Shown: positions 1-11,146, counted from the stretch's first letter. The stretch: DNA of 64,000 nucleotides from Perognathus longimembris pacificus (GCF_023159225.1 NC_063163.1:107911885-107975884); one strand, 5' to 3'. The notes: generated from the sequence alone by a model not told the origin. Translations and numbers: made by a program.

Positions 1-135
1 AGGAGGAGGAGGAGGAGGAGGAGAAGCAGGAGGAGGAGGAGGAGGAGGAGGAGAGGAAAGGAAGAAGGGAGGAAAGAAGGAAGGAAGGAAGGAAGGAAGG
101 AAGGAAGGAAGGAAGGAAGGAAGGAAGGAAGGAAG
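1..135. repeat. compound (AGG)n / (GGAA)n microsatellite
   Basis: An AGG array (about 1-55) passes into a GGAA/GAAG array (about 60-135). The strand is all purine, so it could form triplex DNA. It touches the window edge and may extend further left. Confidence 0.95.
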
Positions 136-1567
136 AAAATATCCCTTAAAATTATTTTTTCCTTCTTGTCTCCATTTCCTGGAGTTCATTTTGATACATA
201 TTATTTTCATATGATCAGAGGCACATAGGCATTAGGTCTTCCTGTTCCTCCCCTAAGAGTATTCTCCTTTGGTCTCACTGTGTGTGAATTATTATAAAAA
301 GGATTACAGAAGATGAATAGGTTTGGCGAGGGTGCCGATGGGTTTATTTGATGGTGCATTGTGTTGAAGATTTCGATGGGACTCTGGATAGGGCAAAATA
401 CCTTGAAATGAGTATCTGGGACTATATTCTAACTGCAGTCTACCATGTGATCTAGCCATAGAGCTAGCTATTGTTTCCCTGCTTTCTTCTCTCCATCTAT
501 ACTTTCTGATGGTCTACTTAGATTTCCATGACCACTTCAGGTACTACGGACTTCATGAATCTGCTCTGGATCTTCAAGGCAGACACAGTCTTATCTCCCA
601 TTAGGTTCCCATAGAATTTCATATATTATTCTAGTATTCTGACTATCATTCTGCCTAGGGCTAGCGTAATTTGCATGTGTACAACCACCATGGAGTCTAA
701 AGAAGGGGCAACTCTGGTTTACTTTTGTATCATTCACAATATCTTGGTGTTATGCCTTAGGCATAAGAACAGATTGAAAAAATATTGGTTGGGTTGAATT
801 TCATTGTAATCTGTTTCTAAGGGATGTTGGCGAAGAGGGTAAGGTTTAACCCCTGCCTTCCTAATGGTGGACGAGAAATATAGTGGATATCACACCTCCC
901 TCTGAATCTTCATCTTCAAATCTGAATTCTCTAATGATTTAAAAGCACATGTGCAAAAGCTAGAAAGGGGATTTAAAACTAAGAAGCAACAGAAAGGGGT
1001 GGCTGGAACTTGTTGGGAGTGCAGAAAGGAAGTCAAACACTTCCACCACCAAAGCCACACATTCTCTTACTCTTTCTTCTCGCCCTGAAAAAAAAACTAA
1101 ACTTGAAAAAAGGAGATAATTTTTTTCAGAGAGAAAAAAAATTAATATTAAGGCATGGAGACTGCCCAAGGCAGATATATGAGGTTAGCAGATGACAGAA
1201 GGAAAGCAAATGATTTAACTCCCATTTTGTTGTAAGCTTTTCCAAGGACATTGGTCATCCAAACAGAGAGATAATTTTAAAGGAGTTCCAGTTTGAGACA
1301 GGTGAGGGGGTAGGAAACTGCATCTCTCATCCCCAAATCAACTAGGCTGAGAACACCAGCAAATTGCATCTTAGTGTGGGAAGAACTAAAGGTAACACGA
1401 TAGAACTAGACACGATTAGCTATCAGTGAACTGAGGCCGGGGGTGGGAGGAGGATGATGTTTAGAGACTGAAATAGAAAAAAGTTGCCTCTAGTTTCATA
1501 ACAGGACAAACATCAGACTCAGGAGCTATCTGATAGTGCTCAACATTAATTGCTAACAAAAAGTTCT
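136..1567. other. unique sequence, no gene seen
   Basis: About 1.4 kb of moderately AT-rich DNA. The two small opposed ORFs near 960-1195 overlap A-rich and T-rich tracts and look accidental. I recognise no repeat family, RNA gene or regulatory motif. Confidence 0.5.
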
Positions 1568-1575
1568 AGACTGGA

Positions 1576-1818
1576 AGCCAAGTGCCAGTGGTTCACACCT
1601 GTAACCCTATCTACTCAGAAGACTCTGAGATCTGAGTAAGGATTACAGCTCAAAGCAAGCCAAGGCAGAAAAGTCTGCGAGACTCCAATCTTCAATTAAC
1701 CAAATAAAAGCTGAAGTAGAGCTGTGAATCAAGAGGTAGAGCACCAAGCTTGGGTACAGGTTGGGTACAGGGACAGGACCTAGGCCCTGAGTTCAAGCTT
1801 TAGTACTAGCACAAAAAG
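1576..1818 (+). mobile_element. B1-Geo type dimeric SINE (old copy)
   Basis: The left half has the 7SL/Alu-domain pattern (ggttcacacctgtaac, then gagatctgag). The right half has the Geo pattern (gctgtgaatcaagaggtagagcacc, ending in ccctgagttcaagc). It is diverged, with a small internal duplication of ttgggtacag in the right half, and no clear target-site duplication. Confidence 0.8.
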
Positions 1819-1934
1819 AATTCGATTTGGTTGCTTAGGAGTAGAGAAGGAATGTCCAAGACCAAAATAATTTTACTGAAGATCAACTATGCTAAGCTAA
1901 CTTTATTTCCCCTTTGAGAGAAAAACAAGAAAAT

Positions 1935-1938
<4 letters not shown>

Positions 1939-1994
<56 letters not shown>
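1939..1994. repeat. (AC)28 microsatellite
   Basis: An uninterrupted AC array of about 56 bp directly upstream of a B1-like SINE. Its purity suggests length polymorphism. Confidence 0.97.
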
Positions 1995-1997
<3 letters not shown>

Positions 1998-2192
1998 ACC
2001 TGGGCATGGTGACATAGACCTTCACTCCCAGGTACTCGGGGGGTAGACATAGGAGAATCTTCAAGGATAGCTAGGGTGAGACTCTATCTTGAAAACAAAC
2101 CAAAAATAAAAGTGTCACTGGCAGCATAGCTCAAGTGGCGAAGCTACCAAGTGTGAAGCTCTAGGCTTGATCCCAAGTGCCACACAAGAAGA
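1998..2192 (+). mobile_element. B1-ID type dimeric SINE
   Basis: The left half looks like B1/7SL (tgggcatggtgacatag, then an A-rich linker). The right half looks tRNA/ID-like (gcatagctcaagtggcgaagc, then a B-box-like ggcttgatcccaag). It resembles the B1-ID fusions of other rodents. A second copy lies at 54450-54868. Confidence 0.65.
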
Positions 2193-2750
2193 GAAAAAAT
2201 CTTCAGAGAATTCCATGGTTGGTAGATTAGGAAGATACTGAGGAGTGGCCTGATTTCAGTGAGCAGTCAGTATTGAGGAAATTTCAGTCTGGAGGAAGGT
2301 TTTCATGTTCAAGCAACGAGTTATACACCTTGGAGCAAAGACCTGCATACACTTGAAATTCTACTGTCATTTCACACACTGGAAGGCACAGTTAATACAT
2401 CTAAGGAGAAAAAAGACTGAGCACAAGCTTGGGAATCAGGAATGATGGGGATATGGTAGCCAGTAGAGATGAATGAATTCACATTGTTAAAGTAAAATAC
2501 AAAATACACAAGCGAATAGATAGAGCTTAAAAGCATTTGGGGCAGAAAAAAATAACAAGCAAGTCTGAGTTGAACACTGGTTGGAATGTATTTGCCAAAC
2601 AAACAAATAAATACATAGAGAGAAGGAAGGTAATTGCAATCTTAGGCTCATGACTTCGATGCTGTTATCCAATGAAGAAGGCCATGGTTCAGATCATAAT
2701 AAAGAGACATAACTTTTATTTTTGTTTTCCAAAATAGAATATGCCCACAC
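2193..2750. other. unique sequence, nothing recognised
   Basis: About 560 bp of single-copy sequence. The overlapping ORFs of 61-76 codons on the minus strand show no family signature. Confidence 0.5.
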
Positions 2751-2752
2751 TT

Positions 2753-2970
2753 CTTTTTTTGGTGCTAGAAATAGTGCTTGAACTAAGGGCAGAGCTTTTC
2801 CACTTAAGGCTGGTTCTTTACTACTTGAGCCACAGTTCCACTTCTGGCTTTATGGTGATTAATTGGAGTTATGAGTCTTACAGACATTCCTGCCCAGGCT
2901 GGCTTCAAACTGTGATCCTCAAATCTCAGCCTTCTGAGTAGGATTACAGGCATAAGCCACTGGTGCCTGA
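2753..2970 (-). mobile_element. B1-Geo SINE, reverse orientation
   Basis: In the plus strand it starts with a T run, then the reverse complement of Geo (gagccacagttccacttctggc) and then of the 7SL-like head (ctcagccttctgagtaggat, ccactggtgcc). The right-half B box is degraded. Confidence 0.88.
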
Positions 2971-3652
2971 CTATGCTTATGTATTTTTTTTTAAAAAAAC
3001 AAGACATGGTAATGCACATATTTATGGGGCACATATGATGTTTGAATACATCATCTTCCCAAATATTTATTGTTATTTATGAGGAAAATATTTAGAAGGC
3101 TTTCTTCTTGCTTTTTGAAATACACACACATAATTATTACCTCCCGTCATCTTACTTTGCAAAAGCATGACCGTCAGACTGGCTTACTCTAACCATAACT
3201 TAGAATTCATTGGTTCACCTTTCCTCATCCTTCTGGCTCCTCAGAGGAACAGGTTTATGTCCTTGGAGGGAACCTGAAAGGATGGGTGGAGTGCATTTGG
3301 GGAGGAAGGCTGGGGTGCAGGAGGAAGGAATCTGTGTGTAGAACAGAAGTCCAGGGGAAGGAAGGACTGCCATGTTCAATCCTTAGAGTGCAGGAGAGAC
3401 GTGGAGCATAACAGAGAGACAAATGTTCCTTTTACATGAAGGAGTCCTAACCAGTGAGAACTGCCCCAGAACGGAAGAGCTGTCTGCACCCGGAGCCAAA
3501 TAGAAAGAGAATGAATGCTATCTGTTGGAAACATCCTCTTGGCATGGAAGGTCAAACTAGTTGATCTCCAAGGTCCCTGAAAGCTCTAGGGTACAATGAG
3601 ACCCCCTGAGTGAAGAAAATGTTTCTGATTGTTGCAAAGCCTCCCCCAGAGT
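2971..3652. other. unique sequence flanking the inverted-repeat arm
   Basis: Single-copy sequence with no recognised repeat. The 3552-3758 minus ORF runs across the left edge of the duplicated arm and is not shared by the other copy beyond that edge, which argues against a conserved gene. Confidence 0.5.
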
Positions 3653-4265
3653 CCTTCGACTGCCTCACAGAGGTCACTGTCTCCTTCACCATCTTCATAA
3701 ATTTCATGCTGCATTTGGGGGGAACTGCTCTTGGGAGACAGAGCAGTGGCCATGACATGTAGCATTAGGAAAAAGAGCCAACGGAACCCTCTAGCTATTC
3801 ACAGAGATTTTTTTTGGGGGGGGGGGGTGTCTCTCTTAGCATTTTCTGGAGGAATATGGCTCCTACTTAATCTTCCCCTATCTCCAGCCCAGGCACTATC
3901 CAAAGAGCCGACCCTGTGGTCCAACACACTTTCCACAAAGAAGAAGATGAAGAAGCAAGAAGCAGAAGCAGCAGCAACAGGAAATGTCTGGGGACAATCA
4001 TCCCACAGCCATGGTCTCAACATCCACGAAGACAGTTAACTAGCTGTGAGGGCTTCTGTTCCTATTAACTCTGTGCCTTCGCCTACACTGGTCCTCCGTT
4101 TCAAAATGTTCCCTTTCTCTCCACAGTTGTGTTTTTGAGTCTTCCTCTTCCTCCCAGGCTCATAGCCTTTGTGCTAGAGCTTTTGGCTCTCCAAGTTGAA
4201 GTCATTTTCTCCTGTAGCACAAATGTGTTCTGTCTAGAACTACAGTGAGATGTGTTTGTGCCTAA
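3653..4265 (+). repeat. inverted repeat arm A (613 bp)
   Basis: This segment is the exact reverse complement of 17238-17847. Compared line by line, the only difference found is a G-run of 12 here against 9 in the other arm. The arms are separated by about 13 kb. There is no poly-A tail, no target-site duplication and no terminal motif typical of a transposon, so retroposition is unlikely. Each arm carries a roughly 100-codon ORF (3731-4039 here, on the opposite strand in the other arm) with no recognised domain. The segment has a GAA-rich stretch and ends abruptly at both sides, with unique flanks. Confidence 0.97.
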
Positions 4266-4517
4266 TATGTTTCGTCTACTATGGAGGAGGCTCCTGGAGA
4301 GTGGAAATGCATCCCAATGCATATGATTAACATATTTGTATGTTAGTGACAATGTGGTAGCCAAGAGAGCATCAGAATGGCAGTTCTATAGGCTTGGGTA
4401 GACACCAACTTCTTTAGGCTTTTTCTTCCAGAAGAGGAAAATGAATACAACAGTCTTAGATCCCTAAGGCCCACTCAGATTCACAGACTTATGGTTTTGT
4501 TTAATAAATATTGTCTT
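4266..4517. other. unique sequence
   Basis: Single-copy spacer between arm A and a young SINE. Nothing recognised. Confidence 0.5.
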
Positions 4518-4531
4518 AAGATATTTGCCTC

Positions 4532-4738
4532 GGGCTGGGGATATAGCCTAGTGGCAAGAGTGCCTGCCTCGGATACATGAGGCCCTAGGTTCGGTTCCCC
4601 AGCACCACATATACAGAAAACGGCCAGAAGCGGCGCTGTGGCTCAAGTGGCAGAGTGCTAGCCTTGAGCGGGAAGAAGCCAGGGACAGTGCTCAGGCCCT
4701 GAGTCCAAGGCCCAGGACTGGCCAAAAAAAAAAAAAAA
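4532..4738 (+). mobile_element. IDL-Geo SINE, young full-length copy
   Basis: The left monomer is ID-like (gggctggggatatagcc, then the B box ggttcggttcccc). The right Geo monomer runs from cggccagaagcggcgctg to cccaggactggcc, followed by A15. Target-site duplication aagatatttgcctc occurs at 4518-4531 and 4737-4750. The perfect duplication and intact CpGs mark a recent insertion. Confidence 0.96.
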
Positions 4739-4795
4739 GATATTTGCCTCATCCTGTTCATCTTATGCTCTGATTTCACCTATGGATCTTTTCTG

Positions 4796-4905
4796 TCCAT
4801 CCATCTATCCATCATCCATCCATCTATTCATCAGTCCATCCATCCGTCATCCATCCATCTATTCATCCACCTCTCCAACCATCTAACCAACCAGTCATTC
4901 ACCTA
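4796..4905. repeat. imperfect (ATCC)n / (TCCATCTA)n repeat
   Basis: About 110 bp of ccatccatctatcc-type units with irregular spacing. A roughly 50-bp higher-order period is visible (catccatccatctattcatc occurs twice). Confidence 0.9.
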
Positions 4906-4934
4906 CTCAACATCCAGCTACACACATCCTTACC

Positions 4935-5130
4935 TCTAATCATCATTTATTGAATATCTACTTTGGGCTAGGTCAACAAAGAGACTAAGATGTTCACACT
5001 GCTTTTGAGGAAAACACAGTTATATCAAGGATCCTGGATATGACAAATAAATAAGTACAAGGCGGCAAGTGCTGTAGCAGGAGAGAAAGTAAAGTGTGCT
5101 GGGACCACAAGGAGGAAAGAGTGGGAAGAA
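4935..5130 (-). mobile_element. probable L2-type LINE 3' fragment
   Basis: The plus strand reads atcatttattgaatatctactttgggctagg and later gacaaataaataagtac. This is the usual appearance of an antisense L2 3' end. It is short and diverged, so the family call is tentative. Confidence 0.5.
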
Positions 5131-5590
5131 GAACGATGGCTAAACTACCAAAGCCTCTCATCATCCTTTCAGCCCTATTTATGACCACCCCCCTCCCCCA
5201 GGCCTTGAATCCTCTCTCTTGGCAATTTCTCCCAATATCAATATAGCAGAAAGATGGACTTTCCATGAAATGGAAGCAGAGGGGAGTCTAGTCTTGTGGG
5301 CCCCAAAGACTCCACACCATGCTGGTGTCTCTAGGGTCCTGAGTCTGCATTTGCAAGCTACTCGCCTGTCCTCCAGCCCCAGTGCAGCTGCACACTCGGC
5401 GAGTCATTTATTCCTCCATAACATTTGCTCGAAGGCACGTTACCGCTGAATTATAGCTGGGACCATTATCTCACAATAACTGTCTGGGAAATGTTAATGT
5501 TAATGCATGGATCATGCAGAATGCCACATTAGGGGTTTTATGGTGGACATAACATTTTTATGAACTTTTTCTCTGGTAGCACCAGCCTTT
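5131..5590. other. repeat-free stretch with possible conserved non-coding element
   Basis: No repeat signature. From about 5390 to 5590 the sequence is AT-rich and contains homeodomain-like ATTA/TAAT and atgttaatgttaatgcatg motifs, the texture of a mammalian non-coding enhancer. The call rests on texture only. Confidence 0.35.
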
Positions 5591-5595
5591 GATGG

Positions 5596-5660
5596 AAAGA
5601 GAAGAAGAAGAAAAAAGAAGAAGAAGAAGAAAGTATGGGAAGGAAGAAAGAAAAGCCAGC
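5596..5660. repeat. (GAA)n purine-rich tract
   Basis: agaagaagaag units with interruptions. It accounts for the serine/phenylalanine-rich tail of the minus-strand ORF 5538-5987, which I do not regard as a gene. Confidence 0.85.
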
Positions 5661-6573
5661 CCTGGGATCAGAAATGGCATTTGATAGCCTCACAGGCTGA
5701 GTCACTGAGTACCACATCCCACCCCTCCAAAAGGGGGGTGGGCAGGCCCACCCTGGCAGGGCTCCAGTGGCTTGAATATCTTTAGCATTAGGTATTTGTG
5801 AGAGGGGAGCAATTGGCCAAATTGGCAACCAGTGGGAGACAGGGTCTGCTGGGGCAGACCCATAAAACTTTCCAGCCACCTGCCACTGAGGGGTGTTCAG
5901 TGCCAGCGGGGGCCAAAGGGAGGTGTGGGAGGCTTGGTGGGGGACCACATCTCCGTAGTGAGAGGAGACGGTCCCTGGCAGAGCCACTTTAGGGGATCAC
6001 CTTGTGGGAGAGTGATGGCTAATGGCTTAAGGAGATTTTAATTTTTGCCACTAAAGAAAGAAAAAAAAAGGAAAAACACAATCTTGGGAATGGCAGTATT
6101 TTATACCTGGCTTTTAAAAAGGACCAATAAAGGAAGTGTTTAGCATTTTATATCCTTGCTTAAAAATAACGATCTTTGGTTCTCATCTCAGACATATTTT
6201 AAGTGAGCTTGTGTCTCCTACCTCCAGAATATTCTTTCAGGAAGCTGGATTTATAGCTCTGTTCTTTACCTGCCCTAGGCTCCAATTTAAGTCTCATAAC
6301 CACCACATTTCGGTCAGCTGGCCTCTTCTCCCCTCCTCCCTTCCACCTTTGCCGTCGCCCCCAGTGCTGTTACTGACATTTGTCTTCCTGACAGGGTGCT
6401 GTTTAGATCCTGACCTGCGAGACACCTGTTTACAGCCATTCTTCAGAGCATGGTAAAGTGTGGCTAACTAGGGGTGGGGAGTGGTGAAGTTGCCTTCTAG
6501 AACAAAGGTGTGTGTGTGTTCGAGGAGGGAGGGAGATCCAGGAGACAGGTATTGTTCAGAAAACAAAGACTTG
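5661..6573. other. unique sequence, partly enhancer-like
   Basis: GC-richer first half (5690-6010), then an AT-rich repeat-free block at about 6010-6260 with tttaattttt and tataaaaagg-like strings. Overlapping ORFs up to 149 codons have low-complexity composition and no domains. Confidence 0.4.
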
Positions 6574-6579
6574 TGAATG

Positions 6580-6809
6580 TTTTTTTTGGTCAGTGGTGGG
6601 GCTTGAATTCAGGGTCTGAGCACTGTCGCTGAGCTTTTGTGCTCAAGGCTAGCACTTTGAGCCACATTACTACTTCTGGTTTTTGAATGGGTAATTGGAG
6701 ATAAGAGTCTCATAGAGACTTTATTGCCCTAGCTGGCTTTGAACCATGATCCTCAGATCTCAGCCTCCTGAGTAGCCAGGATTACAGACCGAGCCACTGG
6801 TGCCTGGCT
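6580..6809 (-). mobile_element. B1-Geo SINE with target-site duplication
   Basis: Reverse Geo, then reverse 7SL-like head ending in gagccactggtgcctgg. The duplication aaaacaaagactt is found at 6560-6572 and 6810-6822 and defines a complete insertion. Confidence 0.93.
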
Positions 6810-7061
6810 AAAACAAAGACTTCTGACCCTGGGCGTCAGGATGATGTCCAGGGTGTTTCTTGGCTCTGAGGCACAGAGGACTGGTGGAGGCTGGCTCTTT
6901 CTAAGAGCCGTATCTGTGCTTGCTGTTGGCTAAGCAAGTTATTGTAGCTTGATAGACACCTGGAGGTCATAGGTCCAGGTTCCAGTTCTTCAAGTTGATG
7001 TAACTTCAGACGGGTTATCAATCAGATCTCCAGTAAAAGGCTGAGGCCACAATGGCAATCT

Positions 7062-7620
7062 CTGAGAGCATGGTTTCTCTCATCTGTGGTAACTAGAATG
7101 TGTGCATAACTCTACAAGCAAACACACTGGATGGTAAAAGACAAAAAATACACCAGAAGATGATAAGTTATACAGGTCTCTAGATATTCACACACTGAAA
7201 CCAAAGGAGGATATTCTTAGGAGAGGATCACAAAGGCTCAATATCTATGTGCATATGATATAAAATGATATTTATCAAAATGAACTCCTAGAAATGGAAA
7301 TAAGGTTCTTTTTTCATTATTGCTGTTTTTGTTTTCTGTACCTTTTGTCTTGCTTGTAAGTTTATTTGTTTGGGGGCTGGCAGGGAGGCACAGAAATGGA
7401 GAGAAAAGGGTGAACAAATGCAGCAGTGGTACTCACTAGACACTATGTTGAAAATGAATTATACAACTTATGGGAAGGGAGGGGAGGAAAAAACTGGGAT
7501 AGAGTAGGAGAAGGAATGATGCTGCCCAAAAAGAAATGAACTCATGACCTGACTTACATAGCTGTAACCCTTCTGTATACCACCTTTACAATAACAATGT
7601 ATGTGCATATATATGGTATT
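7062..7620 (+). mobile_element. LINE-1 3' end fragment (lineage-specific family)
   Basis: Closely similar to 53190-53720 over about 500 bp; both contain gaacaaatgcagcag and tactcactagacact. The order of blocks and the end in tgtaacccttctgtataccacc match the third fragment at 23763-23874 (reverse). The longer copy at 53 kb begins with an L1-like block around the motif tggaattctattcatcc, identifying the family as an L1 3' region. No coding capacity remains. Confidence 0.85.
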
Positions 7621-7711
7621 TTAAAATTTGGAAACAACGTGTGGTCCCAAAGCATTTCAGATAAAAGAAGATGTGTCTCCTGATACCTGTAGCAGTTTCT
7701 TTATGTATTCC

Positions 7712-7788
7712 CAGATGGGACTGTAATACTCAGGACAGCATGTGGCACATAGTAGGACCTTAATTGCTATTTGTGAGTGCAATGAGTA
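7712..7788 (+). mobile_element. MIR fragment (3' part)
   Basis: The string gcatgtggcacatagtagg followed by tgctatttg is the typical sense 3' end of MIR. Confidence 0.6.
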
Positions 7789-7806
7789 ACCATAAATACC
7801 TAGCTC

Positions 7807-7834
7807 ACATATATATATATGCATATATATATGT
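7807..7834. repeat. (AT)n near-palindrome
   Basis: Alternating AT arms around a central GC give a 28-bp near-perfect palindrome able to form a cruciform. Confidence 0.85.
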
Positions 7835-7839
7835 TCCTA

Positions 7840-10640
7840 GATATTAGTTCTTCAGTATTCCCACTCCACATGATTTTCCCTGAAACTCTCTAGAGAAGGC
7901 ACTGTCCACGCTATGGAGCTTTTCAAGCCTCTGGACGTTAACAGCCTGACTTAGAGGACACTTAATACATTCACAACCTGAAAGGAGCACGGAGTTTGCA
8001 CCAGTGCTCACTTCCACTCCCTTCAATACTAAGAGCAGGTGCGCTTGGACCAGGCGGCAGGCTCAGAAGCTGCCGTTCCAAACACCCCGTTCCCATGCAT
8101 CCCAGGCTGCTCCTCCTTCTTGGGCTGCCACACGCTGGCTCCTGGGGACCCCCTGCCATATGTTGCATTCCAGTTCTAAACTGCATGCTAATTGTTCTGA
8201 ACGAACAGCTCCAGCTGGAAAAGCAGGCAGGCCGTTTACAGACCTTAAGATAACACCCAGCTTCCCGTAAGCCAGGCAAGGGGAACGGAAAGTCTTCCTT
8301 TCAGGGCCAGAGCTGAGCAAGATGGGCCCCTGGTGCTGGGGTTGCTATTCAGAGCATCGCCTTTGCTTGGGCTCTACCCAAGTGGACTCATTTCAAAGTG
8401 GCCCCACCTGAGCAGCCTGCTCTATGGAGGCCTGGGGAGGGGGGCGGTTTGCTGGATCTGGCAGGCTGCTGAGCATCCTGGATTATGGAGGACCCCTTGA
8501 CAACAGAGGCCTGAGCTCCAAACCAGAGCACCCTCCCTGACTGGTGTCTGGTGGGGGGGGGGGCGGTGAAGGGTCAAGAAAGGACAGACAGTAAAATACC
8601 CATTTACATAGCATGAGCTGGAGGTCTCAGATGGCTCTTGCCCTGGAGGGTGCTGGGCAGCACTGGTGGGTTCTGCCAGGCTTTTCACAAACTCAGACAT
8701 TCCCTACTTTCCCCCTGACTTCCAAGGCTGTACTGGGAGGAGCGGTAGAGAGGGCATGGAGGAGTTGGGGTAAGGGTATAGCCTTCCTTTGAGGGAGTAT
8801 CCAGCTAGCACAGGAAAAGTTGTATGGGCTGGCAGCCATCTGCCCACGAGGATCCAGGCTGGCAACGAAGCCTCTGCTTCCTCATCAGGCACTTGGAGGT
8901 TCATGAAACCAAAAGCTCCTGGCAATAAGGTATGGAGACAGCCTTGTCCTAAGTACTCTGACCTTCTCTGAGGCCTGATTCAACATCCCAGGCCTCATAG
9001 GCCCACCAGTGCATGGGGCTAGCCAACAGCTCCCAACAGCCAGCCTCTCTCCAGCCAAGGCAGGCCAGCAGGGTGGTGAGCCAGGGCCTGGCCTCCTCTC
9101 TGGAAGCCTGCAAGCCCAGCTGCAGTACTGGCCAGCTTACTGATGTTGCAAGAGAGAAGCCATTGTGGGAGCTGCACAAGAGGACAACCACACCTCTACC
9201 AGCATCAGAGGAGAGTATGGAAGAAGGATGTCTCATCAGACACAGCCTTGGTGCTGGGACAGCTTAGGGACAGAGAAGTGTCTTGGGTCCTCTCCATTTC
9301 TCCAGGTACGGTGGCTGAATGTGGCCTTTGGATTTATGTCCTGTACACTGTTCACTTTGTAATGCTTTTGCTCTTGACCACAGAGTTGTCTACTCATCCT
9401 TCCTTTAGGCAGCAGGAATACCCATCTCTGAATCCTCCAGGCAGCGAGAAGGTGAGGATGAAGTTCCAAGACATTAGCCAAGCATTGGGCTCCCAGCAAT
9501 TTTCAGTAAAGTGCTTGCTAACGCATATCACCTTCTCAGCACACAGGACTTACACATAGTAGGTGCAAGTAAGTAAGCACAATGTCAGGCAAGTAAGTGA
9601 TGGAATGCTTTTCCTGGCTTCAGTGCTGCTTGTGAAATCAACAGCCAGCAAGGGAGACCTGGAATGGCACTGGGCCTCCTGAAGTCTGCCCTGGAAAATA
9701 CTATCTTCCTCTTAGAGTTTCTCACTGCCCATCTCATGCTTGAGCCCCGAGCCCACCAAAAACCCAAACTGTTTTCTTATCAACGATGAGACAATAGATG
9801 ATCTTTTGACATTTCCAGGGCTGCTTGAAGAGGGGAAGATAATATGTAATAAATTCATATACTTCTGTGTGTTTCTTGGCTCTAGCCACTAAAATTTCCA
9901 TCTCTTTATGCAGGAGTCCTGGGGAGCTGAAATCCTTGATAATGCCAAACAATTCAACACTTTATTCTCTCTTTACTCTGCCTGCACCACAGAAAAATAT
10001 CAACGTGATGCTGCCAGCTGTGGGAAATGAGATCAGATGCTACACTTTTTTTTTCTTTTTGCATACAGAAGTCCAGCCTGTTTGAAATGCCTTGATTGTA
10101 CACAAGGGTCTTTGGGGGGAAGGGGAGTTTAGGATCCTGGGTCTGATCTATCTGATGCAAAGAGCAGTCTAATTCTACTTGCAACCAGGGTTATAGGCTG
10201 GCTAAATCTCGCACACCAGAGACGCTTTCTTTCTGCTCTTCTGCCTCCCTCCACTGCCCTAGCCTTTCTCAGATAGTCCCAGTAGTGGATTGGCAGCCTC
10301 TGATCTCAGCCACAAACAATGCCTCCTAGGCCAGAGCCAGCTCAGTGCCCTGGAGGTTACAAAGGCAGGGACACCTTCAAGCTCAGACTGTCAGCTCAGG
10401 CAGCACAATGCAGCCTGGGGCTGAAACAAGTCTGTATTACAGCACCTTTATTCCTGGGAGAGGGGACTGAGGATAGAGGTCAAGGTTTGCCTGGGGCCAC
10501 ACATCCCAGTCTTGTGAGAGCTTGAAGCTCCATCTTCCAACCCCTAGGCCAGAATTGATCTATTTGTCCATCTATCTCTGAAGTCTGTAAAAATATTAAG
10601 TGCTTGCAATATAACAAGTGTGGTGTCTAGGCCCCAAGTC
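7840..10640. other. 2.8 kb repeat-poor unique region, no gene recognised
   Basis: This is the longest stretch without a clear transposon in the first half. It is GC-rich between about 8000 and 9200, with overlapping ORFs of 60-138 codons on both strands. None shows a recognisable domain. There is no CpG cluster that would suggest a promoter. A degenerate L2- or MIR-like tail (cacatagtaggtgcaagtaag) sits near 9554. A G-run lies at about 8552-8563 and a T-run at about 10045-10060. Real exons cannot be excluded without homology data. Confidence 0.45.
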
Positions 10641-10644
10641 ACTT

Positions 10645-10707
10645 TCCCTGGGCCTGGATAGCTCAGGGACAGCACCCAGTCCCTGAGTTCCAAGCCCAGG
10701 ACTCACA
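10645..10707 (+). mobile_element. Geo monomer 3' fragment
   Basis: gctcagggacagcacccag followed by ccctgagttccaagcccag is the 3' half of the Geo monomer. A CA array follows directly. Confidence 0.75.
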
Positions 10708-10709
10708 CG

Positions 10710-10756
10710 TGCACGCGCCCACACACACACACACATGCACACACACACACACACAA
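10710..10756. repeat. (CA)n microsatellite
   Basis: Interrupted CA array in the position of the tail of the preceding Geo fragment. Confidence 0.93.
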
Positions 10757-10771
10757 ATAAAAAATAAAGAG

Positions 10772-10990
10772 TGTGGTCTTGGTTTCTAATCTTGGTTCTA
10801 TTACTTGCTAGCTGGGGAACTATGGGAAATTGCTTAACCCCTCTGTAACTCCATGGCTTCATCTGTAAAATGGGGATGGAAGTAATCACACTAACATCCT
10901 AGATGTGATTAAAATGGGATCGTTTATTTATGCGTCTAGCACAGTATCCAGCACATAGGATTCAAACACTTTAGCTTTTGTTGCTATTAT
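10772..10990 (+). mobile_element. MIR SINE, nearly full length
   Basis: Sense MIR landmarks in order: ggttctattacttgctagctg, then catctgtaaaatgggga, then agcacagtatccagcacata and a ttgctattatt end. Confidence 0.9.
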
Positions 10991-11001
10991 TCTTATTGTA
11001 A

Positions 11002-11025
11002 CCTCCTCCTCCTCCTCCTCGCCCC

Positions 11026-11057
<32 letters not shown>

Positions 11058-11083
11058 TCCTCCTCCCCACCTCCTCTTCCTCC
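11002..11083. repeat. (CTC)n pyrimidine tract
   Basis: About 80 bp of CCT/CTC units with C-runs. It is a homopyrimidine stretch with triplex potential. Confidence 0.93.
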
Positions 11084-11085
11084 TG

Positions 11086-11146
11086 ACTGAACCCAGGGCC
11101 TCATACACGCTATGCAAGTTTTCTACCAATGAGCTGCATCCAATGC
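11086..11146 (-). mobile_element. solitary ID-like SINE fragment
   Basis: The plus strand has gaacccagggcctcatacac and later ccaatgagctgcatcc, the reverse complement of an ID/tRNA-Ala-like monomer (B box, then A box). Confidence 0.7.

Noticed and set aside
3731..4039. 102-codon ORF conserved in both inverted arms
   Set aside because: Identity between arms is expected from the recent DNA duplication and extends equally over non-coding parts, so it gives no evidence of protein selection.
4532..4610. tRNA gene
   Set aside because: The tRNA-like A and B boxes belong to the ID-like head of a SINE, with an A-tail and target-site duplication.
4796..4905. CRISPR-like spaced repeats
   Set aside because: Vertebrate tetranucleotide microsatellite with no uniform spacers; the genome is mammalian.
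5538..5987. 149-codon minus-strand ORF
   Set aside because: Its C-terminal part is a GAA-array translation and the rest has no motif.
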